Assembly: GCA_033807695.1 (NCBI GenBank)
Contig: CM066302.1
Location: 3,286,001-3,350,000, forward strand
Source: Daedaleopsis sinensis
Taxonomy: Eukaryota > Basidiomycota > Agaricomycetes > Polyporales > Polyporaceae
Direction of reading: 5' to 3'
Length of the DNA stretch: 64,000 bases
The translations under genes were made by a program, and so were the position numbers. The notes under the pieces were generated by a model. It was not told the DNA's origin and searched no databases. It saw only the letters and a list, made by a program, of their open reading frames with translations. This document shows positions 43,260-55,181 of the stretch, in pieces (the stretch's first letter is position 1; each line of letters begins with the position of its first letter).

Positions 43260-44533
43260 ATGTCCTCCCCCTCAGCACGACATACCGAAGCCTGGCTTGA
43301 CGGCCGCGATGGTCATCATTTCTACACTAGAACATACGCCGCGCCCGCCACCCCCAAAGCTGTCCTGCTGTTTGTTCATGGCTTCGCAGATCACATCACC
43401 CGCTATGAAGACATCCACTCTAGCTTCGCTCAACGAGGCATTGCTGTCTTTGCCTATGACATGCGCGGCTTCGGCCGTACGGCCCTCGACGAAGAGCACC
43501 GCAGCAAAGGGGAGGCGTACGGTAAGACGAATCGGGCCGTTGAGCTCAGCGACCTCGAGTGGTGGGTGCAGCATGTGCGGCGCACGTTCCAGGACGTCCC
43601 GATATTTCTGATGGGTTACTCTGCGGTACGCACCGCACTTGCCTCTGTCTACGCTTGAAGTCGACGTTTTCCTATTTGCTGTAGGGTGGGGGTCTGGTCC
43701 TTGCATTCGCAACCCGCTCCGGTGCACCGCCGAAGCGAGAGACAGTCGACGCTGTCTCTGGCATAATTGCACAGGCACCGCTCATTGCGTTGGCCCGACC
43801 CGCCCCGCCCATCTTGCGCTTTATCGCAAACGTACTTGGTCGGATTGCCCCGACCATGTCGATTCCTGCACCCGTGCCCGAGAAGGTGAGTCGCAAGCGT
43901 CATGTGTTGTGGCAAGTCAGCTAATTATTCATGGCCATTGGAGCTTTTTTCTCGTGATCCTGCCGCTGTGGAAGCAATATCAAAGGATACCCTTCGCCGC
44001 CCTCAAGGCACTATCGGCGGTCTACGCGACATGATCACCCAGGCTAGTTGCCATTGTTCGGCTGTGATCCTCAACCTTTGCCGACCTGTCCCTGTTTGAA
44101 AGGGAGTCGAGTTGCTTGCGGAGGGTTATAAACGATGGCCAAAGGAGCTCCCGGTATGTGATTTGCATCTTCGCAGACTTGACGCTTAGTGTGACGACGT
44201 CTTCTAGCTTCTGATGACGTGCGGATCGGCTGATGAGGTAAATCTGTTCATCTTCATCGCCGCACGGTAGGTCTGAGGATTTAATTACAGGTCAATAGTC
44301 CCGAAGCAAGTGTGGCGTTCGTTGACAAGATCGACATCAAGGACAAAAAGGTCGTCGAATACAAGGTGACTATTCATCTAGGCAAGTCTCTAGTCACCGC
44401 TGACGTGGTCGTGGCGAGGACTCAGGATGCTTACCACGACCTCCTTCACGAGGTTGGAGACGTCCCAACGGAAATCATTGAGCTATACATTACGTGGATC
44501 GAGTCGCACCTAGGTGCCAAACCTACACACTAG
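43260..44533 (+). CDS. Monoacylglycerol lipase-like alpha/beta hydrolase
   Basis: This serine hydrolase releases fatty acids from monoacylglycerols. Exon 1 encodes AVLLFVHGFADH (oxyanion-hole region) and runs to a splice that completes the nucleophile elbow MGYSAGGG, so the catalytic serine codon is intact. Later exons give a segment with RPAPPILRFIANVLGR, then DPAAVEAISKDTLRRP, then ELLAEGYKRWPKELP. Next comes the aspartate region LLMTCGSADEVNSPEAS, and after an in-frame intron the catalytic histidine in DAYHDLLHEV. The full triad is therefore present. About six exons span 1.27 kb. I place the start at the ATG of MSSPSARHTEAW (43260); an ATG at 43227 is in the same frame and could add eleven residues. 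It is probably lipid-droplet or membrane associated, by analogy with the family. Confidence 0.88.
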
Positions 44534-44778
44534 ATAGGTCAACCCAGAATACGGTTTGACCGTGTAAACTGTGTTATGTTCTAGTCAGGCTGGCCTTGAA
44601 GTTGACGCACAAGCTTCAAGCATCAGATTGATAACGCAGCAATAATGCATACATTAAGCAGGGGTGAAATGACTACAGTACAATGTGCTTCTAGAGAGTT
44701 CCGTGTGCGTATACCGTCCGCGTCCTACAACAACCATGCCCAAGCGACACTCATCTGAACAGGAGATTATGCAAGGAT
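44534..44778. other. Convergent intergenic region
   Basis: This short stretch lies between the lipase stop and the RTF1 stop. It must contain both polyadenylation sites. No gene is seen. Confidence 0.5.
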
Positions 44779-46929
44779 CTAGAAATCCCCGAGGTCGATC
44801 TCGACGCTCTGTAGCAAGCTGGCCTCAAAGCTCTGCGACCCGTTAGTCTTCACCGGGCCGGGCGTCCCGGCTGGGGACACCGAGCGAGGTGTCGTACCTC
44901 CGAGCCCTGGCGCACCTGGAGTGCCGGGACTGCACGTCGCATGACAAGCACGGGAGGACAGATCGCGACACAAGCAGGCACACGATGCACGCGCAACAAA
45001 CAACCAAATCGTCAACGAGCCATTCACACCGACGCAATCAAGGATCACACAGAGAAACGAAACCGACCTCGATTTCGACCCGAGCATTTTCGCCTTCAGC
45101 CGGCCCGCCGCGTCGACGGCGGTCGGGGTCGCGGTGCCTGCACGCAGCTGGCGCTCGCGACGCTTGCGCTCCATCTCGGCGCGTTCGGCCTTGCGAACCT
45201 GCTCCTGGTTCAGCTTGCGGTTGCGCTCGTTGAGCTTGGCCAGCATGTCCGACGAGCTCTCTTCCTTCGGCTCACGCGATGGCAGACTAGCGTTGACCTC
45301 GGCCAGTTTCGCATCAATGACTTCCACCTCAGCATAATCCTGCCGACGGATGGCTAGGGTGCGTGCCTGCTGGAGACGAGAGCGCTCCATGGTCAGGAAG
45401 GCGGGGCTCAGCTTCGACGAGTTGATGGCCTGCTTGCGAGCGAGCATGGAAGCGATGTCACTCTATAAACAGGATATCAGTTCTGCGAAGCACGATGATC
45501 GCGTTCAGCGGGCGTACCTCGGTCATTGGTTGACTCGCGAACTTGTGAAGTTGCGCAGCCTTCTTCTCGAGCTGACGCTTGGTGGGAAGCTTCACCTTGT
45601 CAGTCTCGCAGGTCTTGATCAATCGCTCGAACTCTTTCTGCACGACACGTTCAGGCATCTAATAGTGTAAGGACTCAACGACACGCACCGAATCAATCGG
45701 TCCGTTCGAAATCTTATCCATGGGGAACCGGCGCACAGAGTCGCCATGCTTGAGCTCCAACTCTTGGTTCACCGTCTGATCATCAATCTGGTATGGCTTG
45801 ACAGTGTTCGGAGAAATGTCTGCAGCTTGCTGAACAAACTATCCAGGCCGTGAGATGAACAGACTTACCGCTGACTTCGCATATCCGGTAGACAGGCGGA
45901 CTATTTGGAGCATTAGTCTCGTTACCGATCAGATACCGTACCCATGCGCCTACGAGCGTATCGTCAACGTGGATGCATGACGCGGCGAAGTTTGTAGGCT
46001 CACCCTTGATGTATTCATCGAACCAAGGAGCCATGCAGTACCTCGCAATCTGGCTACGGTTGAGATGGCACGTCTTAAGATCCTCAAGAGTGATCGGGGA
46101 ATCTTCTTCCGGGGCAATTTTGCTGAACAACTTGCGATCGCGTTCCTCTTCTTCATCATACTTGGTGAATTGACCGTCTTCTTCCTCTCCATCTGACGTC
46201 TCCATGTCCATGGGCGAATCTGAGCGGTCTCGTTTGGGAGAGTTCGTTCTCGTCTGCGACAGTAAGATAGTGCGGTTGGTTACAGCACACAGAGGCCCGT
46301 ACCCGTTTCTTCTCATCTTTCGCCTTTCGTTTGGCTTTCAACTCGTCCAACTTCTTGTTCTTCTCCTTCGTGACCCCGCGGACGGCATGTTGCCCTGCAA
46401 AAGTGTGAGTACAAGCAGGATTTCAGCGTTTGGCAGAACGTACGCTTGGCAGCTTTAGAAACGCTCTCCTCGCCACCGCCACGACCGCTCTGCTGCTTCA
46501 CCATCAGGTCTAACTGAAGTTTGTCGGTGAAACGTTGTATCTCCTCTTGTCTCTGAGCTAAGATGGCTTCGCGTTCAATTTCAGACATTTCCATGAGACT
46601 TGGTCACGTCAGCGCACGCCAAAGCATGACTGATAGCTAAGGACTTACTTGGCTCTGTCCTTCTCGTCGATGAACTTTCCCTCTAGCGGATACGGGTTTG
46701 CGTCCAGCTCTTCCTCGCTCTCGGGGCGACCTGCTTCAGACTCGGTCTCATCGCCAGTACTTAAGCAGTGGGCCCTATGTAAGCCCAATGTTCATCTCGC
46801 CAAGGCAGACGCTTACTCCGCCTTGCGACGTTTTGAGGACGTGTTTTGCTGGTTACGCTTCCTCTTCTTTTCCGTCGCCCCGGCAAGCTCAAGGAGTTCA
46901 TCGTCGATGTCGCCTTCTGAGGAGGACAT
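44779..46929 (-). CDS. RTF1: RTF1, Paf1 complex subunit with Plus3 domain
   Basis: RTF1 binds the transcription elongation factor Spt5 through its Plus3 domain and promotes H2B ubiquitination by the Paf1 complex. The start ATG at 46929 opens MSSSEGDIDDELLELAG, the acidic N-terminus typical of the family, followed by KKRKRNQQN. Further exons carry the coiled EREAILAQRQEEIQRF segment, MDELKAKRKAKDEKKR, an acidic EEEDGQFTKYDEEEERD stretch, then the Plus3 domain from PITLEDLKTCHLNRSQIARY through FDEYIKG and YRICEVS. The C-terminal part has PERVVQKEFERLIKTC and a long helix (NERNRKLNQEQVRKAERAE). A final intron joins MLGSKSR to SPGTPGAPG before the stop at 44779. Its 5' end faces SOF1 with 328 bp between the two start codons. 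Confidence 0.93.
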
Positions 46930-47257
46930 AGCAGTATGTGCACGCAGAGACTAGGGAGAGGAGGGAAAGGCAAGGAAAGAGCGCGAGGCGGTGGTTGCGG
47001 AAAGAGAGACCAACATAGACGCTGGCATGCAACGCGCCCATTGACAGACAAGACGGAATTTCCCGCGACCTTCCCTTTTCCGGAAAACATACTGGGCGTC
47101 TGTGTGCACGACCCGACAGAATCTTTGGTCCGGACTCCCTTGCCTCACTGCCAGTGTCTCTCCGCGTTCCTTGTCTGCTTCTGCGCCCACAGACCTCTAA
47201 GCCCACCCCCAGTACAGGAGAGAAAGAGTAGAAAGAGTTGTCTTGCTCATTGGAGAC
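46930..47257. promoter_or_regulatory. Shared divergent promoter of RTF1 and SOF1
   Basis: This 328-bp interval lies between two divergently transcribed housekeeping genes. No coding frame is supported. It presumably contains both core promoters. The role is inferred from layout. Confidence 0.5.
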
Positions 47258-49292
47258 ATGGTGGTACGTCCATGAAACCCAGCTCTATCTGAAGAGGTTT
47301 TTACGCCAAGTTGTAGAAAATATCTGTGCTTCAGCATGCGCCTTCGGCCCATCTCCCTGCGCGCCCTGGGGATCCTACACCGACATCAAGGAACCTTGAC
47401 CCTCTCATGCATCCGTTTGCACGTGCAAGAGAACGTACACGCGCGCTGAACGCTGCCAAGATGGAACGCATGTTCGCAAAACCATTTGTTGCTAGTCTGG
47501 AGGGCCATGTCGATGCTGTGGAGACGATGGCTCGGAAGCCGGATACGCTGGACATTGTTGCGAGTGGAAGCTGGGATGGAGGTGAGTATCTCTCGCGAAC
47601 TTCTGGACATGTGGTGGAACGCATGGGGAAGCTTTATGAACCAGAGGACTGGCTCCTAAAGGAGCTTCTGGACGATGTATAAGTGTCAATGCGATACTAC
47701 ATTCACACTGCAAATGCTCACAAGCCCCTAGTCGGAGGCATGCACATGACCGAGTGCTCTCGTGCTCCAACCTTCCCGAAACGCAGACTGGACTTCCCTA
47801 CTTATGTTCCCTGGTTTGCGTATATCTTGGGATGCTCACTATCGCCCAGGACTCATTGTACATGACGTTTCAAGACGGTCAAATGCGTTCCATCGCCAAG
47901 ACGCGCACAAGGGCAAAGTCTCGGGTGTTTGCTTCGGGCAAGAGGGCCGCCTGTTGAGTTGCGGTGTGGACAGGAATATCAAACTGTGGGATACACAGAG
48001 TACCTCCGATGGGGAAGACTCTGGTGCAGGTCCCTCCCAGGTGAGCATGTTGCGAATCTTGCATGCTCCCCACACGCCTCACATGCACCTCAGGTCAAAC
48101 CTTTGAGTATCTTTCCGAGCAAGGCGTCATTCAAGTACGGTCTGCTTGTTAGCCTTAGAATAGTGCCATACTTACTGTGTGATAGCTCCATAGATCATCA
48201 CCGGTATGATCCCTTGTTTGCAACTGCCTCAAATCTAGTACAAGTCTGGGACGAAACAAAGTGCGTTCGTGCCGATCCTGTAATTCACTGCTTGTATTGA
48301 CAACCTTATCAGGAGCGCAGCGATTTCAAACCTCACGTTGCCCACAGCCACCGAAACAGTCACAGCAGTCCGGTTCAACCTCTCAGAAGCGTCGGTCCTT
48401 GCGAGCATAGGCTCAGATCGATCATTTACCTTGTACGATATTCGGACAGGCAAGGCAGAACGGCGAATCATCATGCAGGTATGCATCGGTCTCTCTGCAC
48501 GCTGTGGATCGTCTACTCACTCCCGCTTACAGATGCGCAGTAATGCACTTTCATGGTCTCCCACATTTCCTACTAGCATTCTCCTCGCGTCTGAAGATCA
48601 CAACCTCTACACCTTCGACATTCGCTCGCTCAACACCCCGACACAGATATACAAAGCTCACGTCGCTGCGGTCATGAGTTGTGACTGGAGCCCGACTGGT
48701 CTGGAGTTTGTGAGCGGGGGCTGGGACAGAACAGTTCGGATATGGAAGGAGGGCCGTGGCTCGGCACCCGAGGTGTATCACACAAAACGCATGCAAAGGT
48801 GGGCTTTCCTTCATGCAAGACACAACAATCGCAGAATCTCAAATTCTGTCCCACAGGGTCATGTCGACTCTGTACACCGGCGATGCGCGCTTCGTCCTCT
48901 CGGGTTCCGACGACGGCAACGTCAGGGTATGGAAGGCGCATGCATCCGACAAGCTCGGCATCATCACCGCGCGCGAGCGCGCTGCGATCGAGTATCGCGA
49001 GACCCTGAAGTCCCGCTGGAAAGCAGACTCCGAAGTCAACAAGATATCACGGTGCGTTCTCCCGACCTATGCCTGTTGCGCTTGCTCATCTGCCCGATGT
49101 GCGTGTGGTTGCTGTTGCGCGTGATGCAGGACACGACACCTGCCGAAACCTGTGCACAAGGCCGGGCAGCTCAAGCGCACTATGCTGGAGGCACATCGCG
49201 TCAAGGAGGAGCGCCGGCGCAAGCATACACGTGCGGGTGCAAGCAAGCCGAAAGCGGAGCGGAAGAAGGTTGTTATCGCCGAACAATCATAG
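47258..49292 (+). CDS. SOF1: SOF1/DCAF13, WD40 protein of the U3 snoRNP
   Basis: SOF1 is a nucleolar WD40 protein needed for 18S rRNA maturation. I choose the ATG at 47258: a six-base exon ATGGTG, a 53-nt intron starting GTACGT, and an exon starting at 47317 give MVKISVLQHAPSAHLP, the family's expected N-terminus. The next residues (RNLDPLMHPFARARERTRAL, MERMFAKPFVASLEGH) are diagnostic. WD40 repeats are spread over later exons: DIVASGSWDG, LSCGVDRNIKLWD, DPLFATASNLVQVWD, ILLASEDHNLYTFD, EFVSGGWDRTVRIW, RFVLSGSDDGNVRVWK. The C-terminal basic Sof1 domain follows (RTMLEAHRVKEERRRKHTR), ending KKVVIAEQS at 49292. About nine exons. It looks intact. Confidence 0.94.
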
Positions 49293-49753
49293 GATTGTTG
49301 AGTCCGTACTTCGCCTGGCTACTGAGGCTACATACCTCGTCATGTTGTTTTCGGTTTAAGAGACTCTAACCCAGAGGCCTGAGCCTTGATAACGCAGAAC
49401 ATGTATTGTTAGTTGGTTTGCGAAGCAAGACCCGCCCAGAGATAACATCGCCGGCGGTAGACATGCATCTGACAAGTGCCGTAAATCTGCGGAGTCAAAG
49501 GTAGAAACACCGTGTGATACATGGGAGAAATTTGGGAAAGGCTACATCTAATGTCGACAATTTGTATCAGGTCGCAGTCATGTGAAGAGGTACAAGGTTT
49601 GTTTACAACAAGTAAAAGAAGGTGTTGGGCACGACTAGCGGAGGCACATAGCGCCCACACGGCTGGGGTTTCAGTATCGACAGCTGGTGCCAGGCGAAAG
49701 TCTACTCACCATGCATATATCGGCACTCTAACATCACGAGGGACAACTGGGAG

Positions 49754-50446
49754 TTATTCCGAGGGACGAGCATGCGGTTCAACGTCAATGCCAAACAGCG
49801 CCGCTGCCGCTGCGACTGCCAGCATGAACGGCGTCGTCGACATCGCCCACTGTGCCTGTCATGGACGATGGATGATCAGCGCCATCGTCCCCATCGACCT
49901 CGCAAGGGCGAGTTAGCTAAAGGGACATACTGAGCGGGACCGCCCTCGCGAGCGGCCATGGACGTACGGCCTCAGCCGCGACGGCCCGTCGAAAAGTATC
50001 GGGGGCGGGAGGGACACGTCGCCCGGTGTGAAACTGGGAGAGGCTCCTCCAGTGCGCGGCCGGTGGTTTCGAAAGCTGACGAACGACATCCCCCGGGGCC
50101 GCGCAGGCCCATCGAGGAGGATAGGCGCAGGGAGCGGCTGGACACTGACAGGAGCGCGGCTCGACGGCGCGTGCGTGTTCGACGGTCGCGCCGGGCGACT
50201 GGTCGAGGCTGCGGCGTTAAGGGCGAGAAGACGGCTCGACTCCCCGAGGCGGCTGGGGGCGTCGAAGATGTCGAGGATGGGGAGGTCGAACGACGGGGGA
50301 GGCTCCTCGACATCGACGACGACGGGGAACGTTGCAGCGGATGCCATCTTGCGGGATAACGACGTCCGAGTCGGCGTCCTTGTGGCGGAGATCACCTGCG
50401 ACACCGGGCGGGTGGTAGAGAGGTGAAAGCGAAGAGATTGAAGCAT
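49754..50446 (-). CDS. Predicted mitochondrial membrane-anchored protein, unknown
   Basis: There are two exons: 49931-50446 and 49754-49855, joined by a 75-nt intron (GTATGT to CATGACAG) in phase, giving 205 residues. The start at 50446 gives MLQSLRFHLSTTRPVSQV, a basic, acid-free leader of mitochondrial targeting type. The middle is disordered and contains three spaced versions of one motif, PILDIFDAPSRLG, PILLDGPARPRG and PILFDGPSRLRP. The second exon adds QWAMSTTPFMLAVAAAAALFGIDVE, a single hydrophobic segment near the C-terminus. I recognise no named family. The splice is convincing because it replaces an abrupt stop with a membrane segment. Confidence 0.6.
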
Positions 50447-51540
50447 CTTCAGTGACCTTGAAGACGGTAGCAATCAGCCTGAGGGGGAGGCAAGGGGCGT
50501 GGTGGTCAGAGGGGACGAGAGACCACCCGTGGTAGGACAATCATCCAGTATATGTATGCACATCTGTGTCCATCGGATAAGTCACAGTCGTTGAAGTGAC
50601 AGAGATGGCTAAGTATCGATTCTAGGATGTGGGTACGCGCTTGTCGACCGGAGTTGATGCGGCGTTATGAAAGATGACCGATGAGTGTCGAAGAGAGTTG
50701 AATGTCAGCCATGTCTACTCCCAAGGACATTCGTCTTGGCACGGTATGTTGTGGTCGATTCGAAGCACCTAAGACGGATCCCTGCAGCACTGGAGAACAC
50801 TTGGGATTCTGCGCAGCGCAGTCAGTGTGCGACATAAGCCCAAGGCGTCAGTACTTTCTCCACCCGGTGATGTAGACAACGAACTTACCGGGCCACACAG
50901 GCCTGAGAGCCGCTTAAACGCCACCAAGGAGTGAGCACTGTAATCTGCAAGATACCATGATCCTTGGCACAGGAAGCTGATAGCAACGACCGCTAACGCA
51001 TCGTTCTTCCACTAGCCAAGGATCGCTATCAACATCGTTACGACGAGATACCTCGAACATGTCCGGAAAACTCTCACTTGGGGCTTAGCATGCGACACCC
51101 CGAGGAATGTCACCACGAGTCCGCAGCAGGGCTCGGCCTGACGTTCACACAGTCGCGGGCATGTTCACGTGGGCTTGCGGGTTTTGTCGAGGCCGAACTG
51201 AGCATGTGGAGCAGTTTTATCTGTTTAGAAGAGTGTGTCAGACGGGTGAAACAGTCGTCGACTGAACATGCCATAGCGTGTACGGACGTACAACTTCCCT
51301 GACACCCTTCAAATGTTGTGGTCCCGCGTCCGATGTAACAGTACCTTCGGTGGCAAGGTACGCGCAGGAGGATCTTCAGGAGGGGTAAAGCGAACTCGGT
51401 TGTCCGGCTCACTGGCACAACGGCCTCACGAATTTGTAGAGCGGTCAAGCCAAACTGGCAGATAAGCGCTTAACCGCGGAACTGAGGTTAGTGCATGTTG
51501 CAACATTGTCGTAGGACCGAGACCATGGGACTGGACGAGT
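50447..51540. other. Intergenic, 1.1 kb, no gene recognised
   Basis: Only short frames without motifs are present on both strands. I see no repeats or RNA genes I could defend. Confidence 0.45.
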
Positions 51541-52186
51541 TCAATCTATCGTCACAACATAGGGTACATCATCAGCTAACCTATAGTCAAAATCACGCCC
51601 TTCCGTCAGCGAGATGTAGAGTCTGGTAGGTTGAGCTGGACTCACAGAGTAGAGCTGCCTCTCCCGCAGAACAGCAGTATGTGACGAGTCTCGGGGTTTG
51701 ACAACAAGTTTGCCTAAAGGAAACCCGACGTCATAAGACATTGGCTGACCCTTCTGACCGCACGTGTCTTGAAATTACCACAGGCGAAGGAACACGCCTT
51801 CACAAGCCACGCACGTAGGCTGTGTGGCGTGTACTGTATTCCGCAAACCGTAGGTTGCCGTGCCAAGTGGCTGTTCGTCACAGCGGTAGGTAGCCGAAAT
51901 GAGCGTATTCGTCAGAATGACGACGCTCGAGGAGACTGCGACCTGCGCAGAATAAACGTGATATACCATGCTCCGAGATGAATGGAGAGGAGTGGATTGG
52001 ACCAGCACCAGTGTACCCTTCACAGGATACGGGGCATCCACCTGACCCACATAGAACCCGAGTCAGGTCGACAACCCCTTGCCCATTTTCTGAGTAAACT
52101 TGCACCTGAGATGTTGCGCCGCTGAAGTGCCCTGATACGATACTTGCATGAGATCGTAACGAGTTATCATAACACGCGCACACCAC
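51541..52186 (-). CDS. Possible small multi-exon gene, unknown
   Basis: Three minus-strand stretches in different frames look protein-coding: one with ATSQVQVYSENGQG, one with GTLVLVQSTPLHSSR then AQVAVSSSVVILTNTLISATY, and a last one with MSYDVGFPLGKLVVKPRD then RLYISLTEGRDFDYRLADD ending at 51541. Short GT-AG introns could join them into a protein of about 180-200 residues rich in beta-strand-like segments. I do not recognise a family, and the exact junctions are not settled. It could also be a decayed gene. Confidence 0.35.
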
Positions 52187-53515
52187 ATACCTGCTACAGA
52201 TCCGAGTGGCCGAAGTGTAGAGTCATGTCCGGTGACGTATTGAAGCGAAGCAAAATAACTCCCCTTGGTCGTGCAGCTCCGCTCGCGCCAAAGAGGACAG
52301 AAGAGGAGGCGGATGACTGTACAGCGCTATAGTCATCAGAGCGATTCGATGATGCTTCAAACGTTCATGGTTGAGACTTGGATCCGTTCGAAGTTCTGCC
52401 TCCTCCCAGAGCAAGGCAATGCGACACTATCGAAAGAGAACGTTAGCATCATGATTGATAGCCTGATCTAGACGAGCACGAGGTTAAACACACCTCAGAA
52501 GCCCAGCCGCCTCGTGTATAGTAGTGTACCGCAAACTCAAGGTGCCTTGTTTCCTTAACACCGTGAACTTCCTATGCCGTGGATCTCCGAGTCTCCGGTG
52601 CGGAGGAGAAGGAGGAGGAGGGGCTTCGGTACGTCGATATGTGGACGTCGTTGTACAGCCTTTCTAATAGTGTCAACGTTAGTAATTGTGAGCTCCTGTG
52701 TGCGTGCTCACAAGTATGCATGGTGCGTGATGTTGCGGTGCACAGACTGTCGTGCACAGGTGCGGGAGTGAGGCTGAGGCAACTTGAAGGGCACGGTGAT
52801 TGGGGTACATGGCGGCAAGGAAAGGAGGACCCCGACCCGTTCCGAGGTGGCATGCTGACGGCCCTCGGCGCCTCCAGCACTTCTCCTTCCTCCCCTCTTC
52901 CTCAGCCTGGTTGAACGCCTTCGTTTCTGTGTCTCCTCTGAGTCTCAGAAGCGTATCTTGTGCTCATACTTATTTCCGCCTTATTGCTATCTAGAAGTAT
53001 CTTGCCCTGGAATACTATGGGGCAACATCCTCGCGCAGTGCTTGGAGCTCTACATAGATCTGGCATGGCAGAATTCTGGTGAGTTGAATCGCTCCCGTAA
53101 TCTGCCCCTCGCAACGCACGGGGCTCTGTTGTTTACACAAAAAAGGTGTAGTCGCGTACGGCCGCTCCGAATGGCTGTTCCGTGAGACGTTCATTTGAGA
53201 GGAGATGCGCGCTCTGCCACGAGCCACGGGGCAGCACGGGGCTCATCAGATCGCCTCGTTCTGCTCCGGGCTCTCGCTCGCACCCTATTTCCAGGGCTTC
53301 GGATGCTTCGGGTTCATTTCCAGGCCTCATTGCGAACGCATGTCCAGCCCTCACGTTCCGCAACATTGCATATGCATGTTCGCGGCGGACGGTAGGTCCT
53401 CATATAGGCGGGCTATCGTCCGATGGTGGGCGATTCGTTCCACCATCTGCGATCCAACCTCTGCCCCTCCGTCTTTTTCTTCTCCCCTTCTCACTTTTCA
53501 CCGTACCTTTCCACC
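52187..53515. other. Intergenic, 1.3 kb
   Basis: Overlapping short frames on both strands show arginine-rich or low-complexity translations and no motif. The last 60 bases before 53516 are pyrimidine-rich, typical of a fungal promoter or 5' leader upstream of the next gene. Confidence 0.45.
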
Positions 53516-55181
53516 ATGGGTGCTGGCGACTCCGAGATGCCATTCAACCTCGCCGAGGCTTCTGCGTCAGCGCAAGAGCGGAACACTCTTCCACAGTACG
53601 GTTTCGGTCCCGACGTCGCTTTCGACGACCTCGTCGATAGCAATCCCTTCTTATTCCGCGTCCACACGCCGAAGGACCCGTCTCCTTTCTACGACAACAC
53701 CGAGCCGTACTTTGTCGGCCAAGCGTTTGCAGACAATGTCTCCGCCTCAGCGTTTCGCGCCTCGAGCGTGTCCCCTTATCGCGCCCCATCAACCTACACG
53801 TACGCCGACGTATCAAGACATATGGATTGGACGACCAGGGCGACCTCGCCGTACGTCTCTACGTCCTTCAGTTTTGCGTGGGCAATCTTCGAGGCAACAA
53901 GACGGTACCACCACGGCTTGAAGCACTCCGTCGAAATCGCCATCATCGATGCGAAGGCACTTTCCGGTAAAGCTGTCACCGCAGTAGAGTTGCTGCGCCA
54001 GGGCGAGCCGAAAGAGTAAGCATCGCTTCCATCGACGACAGGATTCACGAACTGATGGACAATGCAGCCGTCATCCCGACCACTGGAAGTGGTACAGGTA
54101 TGCGCTGGAGGCCCAGGACGTGCTTATCTGGGGCTACGTTCCCGGCACTGCGGTGCTCGCATCGATCCCCCTTACGAACATCCTTTCGAAGCTCCCCTCG
54201 TATCTTCTAAACCCGGAGCCGTCGAACGTACAAGACACCCCGATAAGCCGCGTGGGCTGGGACTACGAGCGGAAGAAGTTCAGCTACCGTGTCTTCTGCC
54301 AGGAAATGTCCGACCGGTTCCTCCGCATGCCCGTGGACCGTCGGCTGCGCGACACTTCAGCTGGCGCCGTCCGGCTCGCCATCGCGCTCCTCCGCCCCTG
54401 GTTCCACCGGATGGCGACGGACGACTTCACGACTGCGACGGCGTCCGCATGCGAGCTCGCGCTCAGCATCGCGCGCTGGCCCGGGCTCTGGTGGGTCCGC
54501 GAGCACCCCGAAATCAAGGACCTCATCAGGTGCCTCGTGCACATCGTGGGCGAGGAAGCGCGCGAGGCACGCCGCACGCAGGCGCTCGCAGACGCGACGC
54601 GCATGCAGGACATCGTGGGCGGCCTCGAGCACCTCGCGCGCACGTTCCAGACTCGCGGCACACCGCGCTCGTCACGCTCGTTCTCGATCGTGTCCATGTC
54701 GTCGACGGCGTCGGTCGTGGACGAGGACGAGACGATGGTGAGCCACGAGCTGCCCTTCCCGCACAAGCCCTCGCCACTCGCTATGCGGAAAGGCCTCGAC
54801 ACCGCCGCCATCCCGACGCCGCTCCCGACGCCCCCGTTGAAGCCTGAGGCGGTCTTCAGTCCTCCTCCGCCGCCCTCGACGAGCGACAAGGGCAAGGCGA
54901 AGGCCGAGAGCCTCCCCTCCCCTGCTGCCGCCACCGAGGACGAGCCCGAGCCTGAGGCGCAGACCCGGAAGCTTCGGGTAACTCTGAGCGACCTGGCCTC
55001 CCCTATCACGGACGCTGCGCGGAGGGTGCTCATGCCGCCCCCGGCGCTCGAGGGCGAGTCGTCGGTGGAGTACTACGCGCGGACGGCGTCGGCGCTGCTC
55101 ACGGGGTTCTTCTTCGGCACATTCGTCACGCTCTCCGTGCTCTCCCCGCACCGGAGGGAGATCGCGAACGTGTTCACGTAA
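53516..55181 (+). CDS. DUF7587-like protein with C-terminal membrane anchor
   Basis: Two exons, 53516-54015 and 54068-55181, with a 52-nt intron (GTAAGC to ATGCAG) in phase, give 537 residues. After an acidic leader, residues about 38-165 (NPFLFRVHTPKDPSPFYDN through AFEATRRYHHGLKHS-type helices, ending VTAVELLRQGEPK) fit the fungal domain of unknown function DUF7587, which begins with a phenylalanine-arginine-valine strand. The joined DRHPDHWKWYRYALEAQDVLIWGYVPGT-type end of that domain spans the splice. A helical middle and a long Pro/Ser/Glu-rich linker lead to one hydrophobic segment near the C-terminus (ALLTGFFFGTFVTLSVL), probably a membrane anchor. The start ATG lies in a good context (CCACCATGG). 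The long minus-strand frame opposite it is a shadow. The DUF assignment is from motif memory. Confidence 0.75.

Noticed and set aside
54284..55033. A 249-codon minus-strand frame as a gene
   Set aside because: It is antisense to the second exon of the DUF7587-like gene; its Ser/Arg-rich translation is the usual shadow of Ala/Glu/Pro-rich coding sequence.
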